64,000 nucleotides of DNA from Streptomyces dangxiongensis (GCF_003675325.1 NZ_CP033073.1:1922001-1986000), one strand, 5' to 3'. Shown: positions 25,505-33,641, counted from the stretch's first letter. The notes: generated by a model from the letters alone, not told the origin. Numbers and translations are program-made.

Positions 25505-26417
25505 GGGCTGCCGGGACGCCGGGCTGAGCTTCTCGGTCTGCACCCACGTGGTGAGCACCGGGGTGCCGATCCAGCGCTTCGGCTCGCGGGCCCTCAAGGA
25601 GCGCTATCTGCCGCTGCTCTGCTCCGGCGAGTGGATCGGCGCCCACGCCATCAGCGAACCGGACAGCGGATCGGACGCGTTGGCCATGCGGACCAGGGCG
25701 GTGCGGGACGGCCACCACTACGTGCTGAACGGCAGCAAGAGCTTCGTCAGCAACGGGCCGGTCGCCGACCTGTTCACGGTGTACGCCCGCACCGGCGACG
25801 GGCCCGGCCCGCTCGGCGTGACCGCGTTCCTGGTGGAGCGGGACACGCCGGGGCTGCGGGTCGGCGCGCCCGTCGCCAAGATGGGTCTGCGCACCTCGCC
25901 GCTCGGCGAGTTGTTCCTCGACGACTGCCGGGTGCCCGCGTCCCACGTCGTCGGCCCGCCCGGCGGCGGCTTCCTGGTGCTCGACCATGTGATGCGCCGG
26001 GAGATCCTGTGCTCCTTCATCGTCAACGCGGGCGAGATGCGCCACCGTGTCACCCGCTGTGTCGCGTACGCGCGCGCTCGCGAGCAGTTCGGCCGGCCCA
26101 TCGGCGCCAACCAGGCCGTCTCCCACCGGATCGTGGACATGGAGATCGCGGTGGAGACCGCCCGGCACTGGCTGTACGCCACCGCGGAACGGATGGCGGC
26201 CGGCGCGAACGTGACCCGGGACATCGCCATGGCCAAGCTCGTCACCAGCGAGGCGAACGTCGCGTCCGCCCTGGCCGCCGTGCAGATCTTCGGCGGCAAC
26301 GGCTACATGGCCGAGTACGGCGTCGAGGCCGAGCTGCGCAATGCGGTCGGGTCCACCGTCTACTCGGGCACGTCCGAGATCCAGCGCAACCGCATCGCGG
26401 CCCTGCTCGGCCTGTGA
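25278..26417 (+). CDS. Acyl-CoA dehydrogenase family flavoprotein
   Basis: 379 residues, complete fold: helical N-domain, beta domain with AISEPDSGSDA and NGSKSFVSNG, and C-domain with REQFGRPIGANQA, IFGGNGYMAEYG and YSGTSEIQRNRIA. The catalytic Glu of medium-chain enzymes (YEGT) is Ser here (YSGT); a Glu in RREILC, at the helix used by isovaleryl-CoA dehydrogenase, may serve instead. In this context it should desaturate an acyl or aminoacyl group on the carrier at 22780, as prolyl-PCP dehydrogenases do. Start ATG follows an out-of-frame TGA by overlap. Confidence 0.9.
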   Translation: MIEWTAEQRALREGLAPWLEKLNTGHVERDAAASFSYENWRTLARTGILGLPFPERWGGLGQSLLTTMYVLEGLGEGCRDAGLSFSVCTHVVSTGVPIQRFGSRALKERYLPLLCSGEWIGAHAISEPDSGSDALAMRTRAVRDGHHYVLNGSKSFVSNGPVADLFTVYARTGDGPGPLGVTAFLVERDTPGLRVGAPVAKMGLRTSPLGELFLDDCRVPASHVVGPPGGGFLVLDHVMRREILCSFIVNAGEMRHRVTRCVAYARAREQFGRPIGANQAVSHRIVDMEIAVETARHWLYATAERMAAGANVTRDIAMAKLVTSEANVASALAAVQIFGGNGYMAEYGVEAELRNAVGSTVYSGTSEIQRNRIAALLGL

Positions 26418-26480
26418 CCGGCCGCCCACCCTTCCGACCCACGACCGCCCACGACCGCCCACGACCGGAGAGATTCCATC

Positions 26481-27179
26481 GTGACGACCCAGCACCACGA
26501 GGACATGGGCACGCTGCGAGCCACCGCTTTCCTCGACCACGCCTCGGCCGAGGTCCGCGACTTCGTCGCCGGCGCGCTGCCCTCCTCGGCCACCACCCCA
26601 CGCGCCCGCGCGGTCGCGCTCTACTACGCGGTGCGCGACCGTGTCCGCTACGAGGTGTACGGGGCGGACCTGTCCCGGACCGGACTGCGGGCCAGTTCGG
26701 TGGCCCGGACCGGTTCCGGCATGTGCCTGCACAAGTCGGTGCTGTACGCGGCCGGTCTGCGGTCGCTCGGCATCCCGGCCCGGCTGGTCCTCGCCGACGT
26801 ACGCAACCATCTGGCCTCCGAACGGCTCAAGCGGCTGATCGGCGGTGACGTCTTCCACATGCACTGTCTCACCTCGGTCCGGCTGGACGGCCGCTGGGTG
26901 CGGGCGACACCGGTGTTCAACAAGGCGCTGTGCCGGCTGTACGGGCTGGCGCCGCTGGACTTCGACGGCACCGCGGACAGCCTGCACCACCCCTTCGACC
27001 TCCAGGGCCGCCGGCACATGGAGTTCCTGCGCCACCACGGCGAGTTCGACGACCTGCCCTACGAGCGGGTGGTCGAGGAGCTGAGGACGGCCCACCCGCG
27101 TCTGCTGAACGCGTCCGGCACGGGGTTCACCGAGGGCTCGTTGGCCGGGGAGGCCGGACCCCTGACGGCCGAGCGGTGA
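26481..27179 (+). CDS. Transglutaminase-like cysteine enzyme
   Basis: 232 residues. The transglutaminase core has the Cys in TGSGMCLHKSVLYAA and the His in VFHMHCLTSVRLDGRW; an Asp in HHPFDLQ is a candidate third member. In antibiotic pathways (for example AdmF of andrimid) such enzymes form amide bonds with a carrier-bound acyl group and a beta-amino acid; others hydrolyse. Start GTG has GGAGAG 9 bases before. The stop overlaps the TrpF-like gene by four bases, so it is part of the same operon. Confidence 0.8.
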   Translation: MTTQHHEDMGTLRATAFLDHASAEVRDFVAGALPSSATTPRARAVALYYAVRDRVRYEVYGADLSRTGLRASSVARTGSGMCLHKSVLYAAGLRSLGIPARLVLADVRNHLASERLKRLIGGDVFHMHCLTSVRLDGRWVRATPVFNKALCRLYGLAPLDFDGTADSLHHPFDLQGRRHMEFLRHHGEFDDLPYERVVEELRTAHPRLLNASGTGFTEGSLAGEAGPLTAER

Positions 27180-27844
27180 TCGTCAAGTTCTGCGGGGCCA
27201 CCACGGAGGCCGAGGTCACGGAGATGGCGGCGGCCGGTGCCGATCTCGTCGGCCTGTGGCACGGTGTGCCGGGCGGCCGGGCGGAGCTGACCGCCGCCCG
27301 GCTCGCCGACCTGGCCGCGCTGGCCCTGGCGGACGGCCGGCTCAGGCCGGTGCTGGTCACGTTCTCCTCCGACACCCGGGCGCTGCTCGCGGCGATGGCG
27401 GCGGCCCGGGTGCCGTGCGTGCAGTTGCACGGTTTTCAGCCGCCGGGCACGGTGCGCGCGCTGCGCCGGGCGGGGCCGCCGGCCCTGGAGATCGTCAAGG
27501 TGCTCCACCTGCGCGACGGCGTGTGCCTGGAGGAGCGGCTGACCGGGTCGTACGAACGGGCCGGCGCCGATTCCTTCCTGGTGGACACGGTCACCGCCGA
27601 CGGCCGGCTCGGCAGTACCGCCGAGCCGCTCGCGGACGCGGCGGTGACCGCGCTCGCCGACCGGACGGGTTTGCCCTTCCTGCTGGCGGGCGGTCTGCAC
27701 GCGGGCAACGCGCACGACTTCGCGGGTGCGCGGGCCCATCCGCGCTTCCTCGGTATCGATGTCGACTCGGCGGCGCGCGGCGCCGACGGGCTGCTGCGAG
27801 CCGGCCGTGCCCGCGCCGTCGCCCGCGCCTGGAGGACCGCGTGA
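27176..27844 (+). CDS. TrpF-like phosphoribosyl-amine isomerase
   Basis: 222 residues, TIM barrel. TrpF carries out the Amadori rearrangement of phosphoribosylanthranilate. The catalytic Cys (IVKFCGA) and Asp (SFLVDTV) are kept, with PCVQLHGFQ and FLLAGGLHAGN at the expected places. The start GTG overlaps the transglutaminase stop and its stop overlaps the TrpC-like start. With TrpD-, TrpC- and TrpA-like neighbours it makes a consecutive four-step set for ring construction from PRPP. Confidence 0.88.
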   Translation: MIVKFCGATTEAEVTEMAAAGADLVGLWHGVPGGRAELTAARLADLAALALADGRLRPVLVTFSSDTRALLAAMAAARVPCVQLHGFQPPGTVRALRRAGPPALEIVKVLHLRDGVCLEERLTGSYERAGADSFLVDTVTADGRLGSTAEPLADAAVTALADRTGLPFLLAGGLHAGNAHDFAGARAHPRFLGIDVDSAARGADGLLRAGRARAVARAWRTA

Positions 27845-28548
27845 ACACTCCCTTCGGCGACGCGCTGGCGGCCGCCGCCCGGCCGCTTGTCATGGAGGTC
27901 AAGCTGCGGGACGCCGACGGCCGGGATCTGCTGGGCGGCCGGGGCGTGGCCGAGACGGTGGAACGGTTCGAGGCCGCCGGCGCGCCCTGTCTGTCGGTGG
28001 TGACCGGGCACTGGTTCGGCGGCACCGAGGACCTGCTGCGCGAGGTCGCCTCCCGCACCTCGCTGCCGCTGCTGCGCAAGGACTTCGTCACCAGCAGGCG
28101 TCAGTTGGAGCGGACCCGTGAGCTGGGGGCCTCCGCCGTGCTGCTGACCGGGCGGCTGCTGCCCGCCGGGGTGCTGGCCCGGCTGACCGACCGTGCCCTG
28201 GGGCTGGGGCTGACCCCCTTCGTGGAGGTCGCCGACGCGGCCGAGGCGGCCATGGTGGCGCGCGGGCCGGAGTGCGTGGTCGCGGTCAACAACAAGGACA
28301 TCGCCACCCGGGAGCGTCTTTCGGCCGATCTGGGCCGCAGCCTGTCGCTGCTGCCGGCGGTGCGGGCCACCGGCACCCGCCACCCGGTGAGCGCGAGCGG
28401 CATCACCGGCCCGGTCACGGCGGCCCGCCTGCTGGGCGCGGGTTTCGCCGGCCTGCTGATCGGCACCGAACTGCTGCGGACCCCCAGCCTGACGGCCTGG
28501 TGCGCCGAGTTCGACGCCGCGCGGAGCACCCGGGGTGCCCCGCGCTGA
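27841..28548 (+). CDS. TrpC-like indole-glycerol-phosphate synthase homologue, divergent
   Basis: 235 residues. TrpC decarboxylates and closes the pyrrole ring of indole-glycerol phosphate. Glu and Lys of MEVK, Lys of LLRKDFV, Glu of FVEVAD and Asn of VNNKDI match the catalytic set. Two features differ: the phosphate-loop SPSKG after EVKR is replaced by DADGRDLL, and the Glu of the SESGI motif is Ala (VSASGI). The protein is also short at the N-terminus, about 20-30 residues less than usual. Expect a modified substrate. Last gene of the nine-gene operon starting at 21309. Confidence 0.87.
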   Translation: MNTPFGDALAAAARPLVMEVKLRDADGRDLLGGRGVAETVERFEAAGAPCLSVVTGHWFGGTEDLLREVASRTSLPLLRKDFVTSRRQLERTRELGASAVLLTGRLLPAGVLARLTDRALGLGLTPFVEVADAAEAAMVARGPECVVAVNNKDIATRERLSADLGRSLSLLPAVRATGTRHPVSASGITGPVTAARLLGAGFAGLLIGTELLRTPSLTAWCAEFDAARSTRGAPR

Positions 28549-28555
28549 CTGCCCG

Positions 28556-29146
28556 TCAGCCGCGTCCGTTCGCGGGCCGGGCCCGGCGCCCGCGGGCCGT
28601 TCGCCCCCAGGGTTTGTAGACCGAGACGACGGCGGCGACGGTGAGCAGGACGAACAGCAGGGGCACACTCCACAGCAGGAAGTCCGCGGCCGCGCCCGGC
28701 TTCGGCGGGCTGCCGCCCGCCTCGGCCGTCCGCTCGCTGGCCGTCACGACGACCGGGTGGATCACGAACCACGCGAAGACCGTCGTGAAGAGGGTGATGG
28801 CCCACTTGACGACGATCCACCAGTGCAGCAGCAGCCCCCACTTGGTGCCGCAGGACAGGAGGATGCCGGTGACGGCGGCGGTGAGGCTGAAGACCGTCAC
28901 GCTGGTGTCGTCGAAGACGTACATGGCGTAGTAGACGCCCTTGGCGACGGCGGCGTCCTCCGTGGTACACCCCAGGACGGCCAGGACCGCCATGGAGAGC
29001 GAGAGTCCCACCCAGCCGACCGAGGTCACGACGTGGACGGCCAGGGTCGACTTCCGTGCTCTGCGGCTGAGTTCGAACCTCTTCCTCGCGGGATGCTGCC
29101 GGGGGGCGCCGGGCCTGGTGGTCGCTGCGGGGGTGGAAGCGGCCAA
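28556..29146 (-). CDS. Four-helix membrane protein (DUF2269-like)
   Basis: About 196 residues with four membrane segments: AVHVVTSVGWVGLSLSMAVL, a second near VFSLTAAVTGILL, a third near WWIVVKWAITLFTTVFAWFV and the last near LLWSVPLLFVLLTVAAVV. The pattern resembles DUF2269 proteins. Start is uncertain: TTG 29146 has GAGG upstream, while an ATG at 29245 would run into the divergent TetR gene. Function unknown. It converges on the trp-like operon end (7 bases away) and is divergent from the TetR gene, whose operator lies close, so it may be its target. Confidence 0.65.
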   Translation of the reverse strand: MAASTPAATTRPGAPRQHPARKRFELSRRARKSTLAVHVVTSVGWVGLSLSMAVLAVLGCTTEDAAVAKGVYYAMYVFDDTSVTVFSLTAAVTGILLSCGTKWGLLLHWWIVVKWAITLFTTVFAWFVIHPVVVTASERTAEAGGSPPKPGAAADFLLWSVPLLFVLLTVAAVVSVYKPWGRTARGRRARPANGRG

Positions 29147-29200
29147 AACTGCGCCTCGCTTTCTGCCGGGTCCGGAGCACGCCGCCGCGGACACCAAACT

Positions 29201-29215
29201 CTTTACGGTGTAAGG
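29201..29215. promoter_or_regulatory. Probable TetR operator over the tetR ribosome site
   Basis: CTTTACGGTGTAAGG is a near-palindrome of the CTTTAC-N3-GTAAAG type common before this TetR subfamily. It overlaps the AAGGAG that precedes the ATG at 29219, so binding would repress tetR and could affect the divergent membrane gene. Confidence 0.55.
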
Positions 29216-29218
29216 AGA

Positions 29219-30043
29219 ATGCTGGGAAGCGTACAGCACTACCATGCCGATGTGACGTCAGGAACCAGCAGCACGAGCGGAAATGGCCGGATAGATCCGG
29301 CCCGTACCCTGGCTCTGCTGTGGCGCGCGGGACAGGAGCCCGTGCGCCCGGCCCGCGGTCCCCGCCAGGGACTGACGGTCGACCGCATCGTGCGGACCGC
29401 CATCACCGTCGCCGACGCCGAGGGGCTGGCCGCCCTGTCGATGCGCAAGGTCGCCGAACCGCTCGGCGTCTCCGCGATGTCGCTCTACACCTACGTGCCG
29501 GGCCGCGCCGAGCTGGTCAACTGCATGCTCGACGAGGTGCTCGGCGAAGCGCCCTCGCTGGAGGCCGCCGACGGCTGGCGGCAGGCGCTGGAGCGCTACG
29601 CGCGGGGCAGCATGGACATCGCCCGCCGCCATCCCTGGGTGCCGCCCCTCGTCTCCTCCCGGATGCTCATGGGCCCCAACGAGACCGCGCTGTGGAACGG
29701 CGTGCTCGGCGCCCTGTCCGGGGTGGGCCTGCCGGAGCGGGAAATGCTCGCCGTGGTCCACCTGCTCAACGGCTATGTCCGCGGCGCGGCCCAACAGTCG
29801 GCGGACGCCGAGCACGACGCGCGGCGCTCCGGGCTCAGCTACGACGAGTGGTACGAGCAGACCGCGCCCCTGCTGGAGGAGAGGATCTCCGCCGACCGCT
29901 ACCCGGCCCTCACCCGGGTCTGGCAGTCGGGGATCTTCGAGGAGCCCGGCGAGGGGCTCGGGCCCGACAGGGGATTCGAGTTCGGGCTCCAGCGGATTCT
30001 CGACGGCATCGAACAGCGCATCGAGGGCCGCTCCGCGGGCTGA
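29219..30043 (+). CDS. TetR-family regulator (TetR_C class)
   Basis: 274 residues. The HTH is in IVRTAITVADAEGLAALSMR, then LGVSAMSLYTYVPGRAELV, typical of the subfamily with a GntR-like tail and a TetR_C ligand domain. ATG 29219 has AAGGAG 2-7 bases upstream; the longer upstream frame is noise. It begins a run of plus-strand genes (NmrA, ADH, SnoaL, MBL), separated from them by 123 bases. Likely autoregulated and a local repressor of the divergent membrane protein or the following reductases. Confidence 0.88.
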   Translation: MLGSVQHYHADVTSGTSSTSGNGRIDPARTLALLWRAGQEPVRPARGPRQGLTVDRIVRTAITVADAEGLAALSMRKVAEPLGVSAMSLYTYVPGRAELVNCMLDEVLGEAPSLEAADGWRQALERYARGSMDIARRHPWVPPLVSSRMLMGPNETALWNGVLGALSGVGLPEREMLAVVHLLNGYVRGAAQQSADAEHDARRSGLSYDEWYEQTAPLLEERISADRYPALTRVWQSGIFEEPGEGLGPDRGFEFGLQRILDGIEQRIEGRSAG

Positions 30044-30166
30044 CCCGCTCCCGGCCCGCCCCGTGCTCCAGCGACTCTCCGGGGGCCCTCCAGTCCGGTT
30101 TTCCACCCTGGTTGCGCAAGGGACGAAACAGCCTCGCAGGGCTGAGGCCGACAGGGCGGAGCAGGC

Positions 30167-31063
30167 GTGACAGTTCTGGTGACAGGAGCGACAGGATCCG
30201 TGGGCCGGCTGGTGACCGATCACCTGCTCGCCGCGGGCGTAGCGGTGCGGGCGCTGACCCGCGACCCGGCGGCGGCCGCACTGCCGGACGGGGCGGAGGT
30301 GTGGGCGGGCGACCTGCTGCGGCCGCACACCCTGACGGCGGCACTGCACGGCGTGGAGCGCCTCTACCTCTTCCCGGTCCCCGAGACCGCCCGTGCGGTG
30401 GTCGCGGCCGCGGAGGAGGCCGGCGTACGCCGGATCGTCGTCCTCTCCTCGTCCTCCGTGCTGGACACGTCGGGCGACAACCACAGCGGGGAGCACCATC
30501 GCGCCGTGGAGCGCGCCGTGGCGGAGTCCGGCGTGGAGTGGACCTTCGTACGCCCCGACGAGTTCGCGTCCAACGTCCTGTGGAAGTGGGCCGAGTCCAT
30601 CCGCACCGAGGGTGTGGTGCGCGCTCCCTACGGCGCCGCGCCGCGGGTGCCGGTGCACGAGGCCGACGTGGCCGCCGTGGCCGCGGCCGCACTGCTGGAG
30701 GACGGGCACGCCGGGCAGGCGTACCTGCTGACCGGTCCCGAGGCGATCACCCAGTCCGGTCAGGTGCGGGCGATCGCGCGGGCCGTCGGCCGCCCGATCG
30801 CGTTCGAGGAAATCACCCCGGACCAGGCACGGAAGGACATGGCGGCGGCCATGCCCGCGCCGGTCGTGGAGATGGTGCTGCGGTATCTCGCCGACGCCGT
30901 CGTCCACCCGCCGGTCCCCGTGGACACCGTCGAGCGTGTCACCGGCCGCCCGGCCAGGACGTTCGCCCGGTGGGTGGCCGACCATGCCGCCGACTTCGCT
31001 CCGCGGCCCGCCGCGGAACCCCTCGCGCGGCGCGCTGCCCGGGACGAGGAGCCGGCCGCATGA
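30167..31063 (+). CDS. NmrA-like NAD(P)-binding reductase
   Basis: 298 residues. An N-terminal Rossmann motif TGATGSVGRLV, then VLSSSSVLD and FVRPDEFASN as in NmrA/atypical short-chain reductases. Members bind NAD(P) and reduce small substrates or sense redox state. GTG start; the stop overlaps the next gene by four bases. It resembles the minus-strand protein at 34523, suggesting duplicated reductases within the cluster. Specific substrate unknown; a polyketide tailoring reduction is likely by context. Confidence 0.82.
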   Translation: MTVLVTGATGSVGRLVTDHLLAAGVAVRALTRDPAAAALPDGAEVWAGDLLRPHTLTAALHGVERLYLFPVPETARAVVAAAEEAGVRRIVVLSSSSVLDTSGDNHSGEHHRAVERAVAESGVEWTFVRPDEFASNVLWKWAESIRTEGVVRAPYGAAPRVPVHEADVAAVAAAALLEDGHAGQAYLLTGPEAITQSGQVRAIARAVGRPIAFEEITPDQARKDMAAAMPAPVVEMVLRYLADAVVHPPVPVDTVERVTGRPARTFARWVADHAADFAPRPAAEPLARRAARDEEPAA

Positions 31064-32121
31064 CCGCCGGCGTCCCCGAGCCCGTCAAGCCACCCGTGGC
31101 GGTGGACGACACGAACGCGTTCGTCCGGATGACCGGCAGCGGCGATCCCGAACAGCACATCGTCCTCGGCGAGGGCGCCCGCCCCACCGCCGGCCGCGGC
31201 AACGTCGTCGTCCGGGTCGAGGCCGCCGGCGTCTCCTACGCGGAGGTGCAGATGCTCGGGCATCTGCACCCCTTCCCGCCGGCCTTCCCCTTCGTCCCCG
31301 GCTACGACCTGGTCGGGCGCGTCGTCGAGACCGGCCCGGGCGTCACCGACAGACGCGTCGGCGAGCGTGTCGCCGCCATGCCCCGCCACGGCGCCTGGGC
31401 GCGGTACGTGCAGGCGCCGGCGAAGACGCTCGTCCCCGTTCCGGAGGAACTGGACGCGGCCTCCGCCGTGGCCCTGATCACCAACGGAGTGACCGCCTGG
31501 CAGATGCTGCACCGGCTGGCCCGGGTACAACCCGGTGACACCGTGCTGGTGCACGGCGCCGGGGGCGGCGTCGGCAGCCTGCTCACCCAGCTCGCCGTGC
31601 ACCACGGGCTGCGCGTCCTCGGCACCGCCTCGCCGGGCAAGCACGACGCGGTGCGCGCGCTGGGCGCGGAACCCCTCGACTACCGCACACCCGGACTCCC
31701 CGGCGTCGTCCGGGAGCGTGCCCCCGGTGGCGTACGAGCCGTTTTCGACCACATCGGCGGGCGCGGCCTGGACGAGAGCTGGGCCATGCTCGCCCCCGGC
31801 GGGACCCTGGTCTCCTACGACTCCTCCGTCGCCGGCTACGAGCCCGGCCAGTGGTTCCGCCCCCACGTCCCGGCGCTGCGGCGCACCGTGCGCCGCTGGG
31901 TCGCCCGGCACCTCGGGCTCACCGGCGGCCGACGCATGTCCATGTACTACGTCAAGCCCGGCAAGGACTTCGGCGCCGACCTCACCACGCTCTTCCGGCT
32001 GGCCGCCGAGGGCGTGCTGCGGCCGGAGATCGCCGCCCGCCATGCGCTGGACGCGGCCCCGGCCGCGGTGCGCGCCCTGCTGGACGGCCGCACCGTCGGC
32101 AAGCACGTCCTGCTGCCCTGA
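31060..32121 (+). CDS. Zinc-type alcohol dehydrogenase-like / quinone oxidoreductase
   Basis: 353 residues. GroES-like domain (YAEVQMLGHLHPFPPAFPFV, then GYDLVGRVVE) and a Rossmann domain with VHGAGGGVGSLLTQLA. The zinc-binding Cys residues of true alcohol dehydrogenases are absent, pointing to the quinone oxidoreductase (QOR/enoyl reductase) branch, which uses NADPH. Comparable genes such as actVI-ORF2 act as enoyl reductases in pyranonaphthoquinone pathways. Coupled to the NmrA gene before it. Confidence 0.85.
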   Translation: MTAGVPEPVKPPVAVDDTNAFVRMTGSGDPEQHIVLGEGARPTAGRGNVVVRVEAAGVSYAEVQMLGHLHPFPPAFPFVPGYDLVGRVVETGPGVTDRRVGERVAAMPRHGAWARYVQAPAKTLVPVPEELDAASAVALITNGVTAWQMLHRLARVQPGDTVLVHGAGGGVGSLLTQLAVHHGLRVLGTASPGKHDAVRALGAEPLDYRTPGLPGVVRERAPGGVRAVFDHIGGRGLDESWAMLAPGGTLVSYDSSVAGYEPGQWFRPHVPALRRTVRRWVARHLGLTGGRRMSMYYVKPGKDFGADLTTLFRLAAEGVLRPEIAARHALDAAPAAVRALLDGRTVGKHVLLP

Positions 32122-32176
32122 ACCGCCGGTCGGACCCCGACCGGCTCGACTCCCCCCGTTCGGAAAGGAACCCGGC

Positions 32177-32620
32177 ATGTCCGCCACTCTGACCGAGAAG
32201 TCCGCCCAGGAACGCAACAAGGAACTCGCCCTCTCCATGGTCGCCAGCTGGAACCGCTGGGACCTCCAGGGGATCACCAAGCACTGGGCCCCGGACATCC
32301 AGCACTTCTCCGAGGACCGCCCGGTGTCCTCGAAGGCCATGGTGCGGGCGATGGAGGGCGGCCTCGCCGCCTTCCCCGACCTGCACCTGGACGTCAAGAG
32401 CATCGTCGCCGAGGCGGACCGGGTCTGCCTGCGCATCACCGTGACGGCCAGCCACGGGGGCGAGTTCCTCGGCAAGGCCCCCAGCGGCACCAAGGTGACC
32501 TGGTACATGCTGGAGGAGCTCCGCTTCAACGACGCGGGCCAGGTGATCGAACACCACGACGTCTTCAACTACCTCCCCATGCTCAAGAAGCTGGGGCTGG
32601 CCCCGGCAGACGTGCTGTGA
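32177..32620 (+). CDS. SnoaL-like polyketide cyclase family protein
   Basis: 147 residues, NTF2-like fold (ELALSMVASWNRWDLQGITK, then FPDLHLDVKSIVAEADRV and VFNYLPMLKKLG). SnoaL proteins close the last ring by aldol condensation in anthracyclines; relatives hydroxylate or act as dehydratases. GGAAAGGAA precedes the ATG. The stop overlaps the next gene's GTG. A second SnoaL-type protein is encoded at 35393 and an NTF2-like one at 39046. Confidence 0.83.
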   Translation: MSATLTEKSAQERNKELALSMVASWNRWDLQGITKHWAPDIQHFSEDRPVSSKAMVRAMEGGLAAFPDLHLDVKSIVAEADRVCLRITVTASHGGEFLGKAPSGTKVTWYMLEELRFNDAGQVIEHHDVFNYLPMLKKLGLAPADVL

Positions 32621-33537
32621 GCCGGTCCGTCCGGGCCGCCGTACCGCACATGGCCGAGGTCGCCGACGGGGTGCACGCCTATGTGCAGCCCGACGGCGGC
32701 TGGTGCCTCAACAACGCCGGGCTCGTGGTCGGCGACGGCGGCGAGAGCCTGCTGGTGGACACCGCGGCCACCGAGCTGCGCGCCCGACTGCTGCGCACCC
32801 GGGTGCTGCGGCGGTCGGGCGCCCCGCCTCGCACTCTGGTGAACACCCACTTCCACGGCGACCACACCTTCGGCAACGCGCACTTCCCCGAGGCGCTGAT
32901 CGTCGCCCACGAGCACACCCGCACCGAGATGGCGGCGGCCGGGCTGCACCTCACCGGCCTGTGGCCCGACGTGCGCTGGGGCGACCTGGAACTGACCCTG
33001 CCCCAGCTCACCTACCGGGACTCGCTGACGCTGCACGTCGGCGGGGTGCGCGTCGAGCTGATCCAGCTGGGGCCGGCGCACACCACCGCCGACACGGCCG
33101 TCTGGCTGCCCGACCGGCGCGTGCTGTTCACCGGTGACCTCGTGATGTCCGGCGTCACGCCGTTCTGTCTGATGGGGTCGGTCTCCGGGTCGCTGCGGGC
33201 CATGCGGCGGCTGCGCGCCCTGGGCGCCGAAACGGTCGTGCCGGGCCACGGCCCGGTCGGCGGCCCCGAGCTGATCGACGCGAACGAGGCGTACTTCCGC
33301 TGGCTCCACGAGCAGGCCCGGCGGGGCGTGGCCGACGGTCTGACCCCCCTTCGGCTCGCCCGTGAGTGCCGACGCGGGCCGTTCGACCACCTGCTCGACT
33401 CCGAACGCCTGGTGCCGAATCTGCACCGGGGCTATGCGGAGGTGCGCGGAGCGGCGCCCGGCAGCCCCCTCGACGTCGGGGCGCTGTTCAAGGAGATGTC
33501 CGTGTTCCACGGCGGACTCCCCGACTGCCACGCATGA
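32617..33537 (+). CDS. Metallo-beta-lactamase-fold hydrolase
   Basis: 306 residues. The metal motif NTHFHGDHTFGN (HxHxDH) is intact, with later ligands in LGPAHTTADTAVW, FTGDLVMSG and VVPGHGPVG. In type II PKS clusters such enzymes (ActIV-type) act as thioesterase or second-ring cyclase on ACP-bound intermediates. GTG start, four-base overlap with the SnoaL gene. Ends the plus-strand group; two strong hairpins follow. Confidence 0.86.
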   Translation: MSRSVRAAVPHMAEVADGVHAYVQPDGGWCLNNAGLVVGDGGESLLVDTAATELRARLLRTRVLRRSGAPPRTLVNTHFHGDHTFGNAHFPEALIVAHEHTRTEMAAAGLHLTGLWPDVRWGDLELTLPQLTYRDSLTLHVGGVRVELIQLGPAHTTADTAVWLPDRRVLFTGDLVMSGVTPFCLMGSVSGSLRAMRRLRALGAETVVPGHGPVGGPELIDANEAYFRWLHEQARRGVADGLTPLRLARECRRGPFDHLLDSERLVPNLHRGYAEVRGAAPGSPLDVGALFKEMSVFHGGLPDCHA

Positions 33538-33540
33538 CCG

Positions 33541-33581
33541 GCGGGGAGCCCGGGCCGCACCCCGTGCGCCGGGCTCCCCGC
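33541..33581. terminator. Terminator hairpin 1 between convergent genes
   Basis: Perfect 13-bp stem GCGGGGAGCCCGG / CCGGGCTCCCCGC with a 15-base loop, three bases after the MBL gene's stop. Confidence 0.75.
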
Positions 33582-33585
33582 ACCC

Positions 33586-33632
33586 ACGGCGTTGCCCCGG
33601 ACAGGCGGTCGGCCGGTCCGGGGCAACGCCGT
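33586..33632. terminator. Terminator hairpin 2 between convergent genes
   Basis: Perfect 15-bp stem ACGGCGTTGCCCCGG / CCGGGGCAACGCCGT with a 17-base loop, four bases beyond the first hairpin and nine before the stop of the opposing gene. Each hairpin probably serves one strand. Confidence 0.75.
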
Positions 33633-33641
33633 CGCTTGCCG

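Noticed and set aside
23046..28548. A second copy of the primary tryptophan operon
   Set aside because: No trpE, trpG or trpB, altered TrpD and TrpC site residues, and interleaved ligase, carrier, cupin and dehydrogenase genes argue against it.
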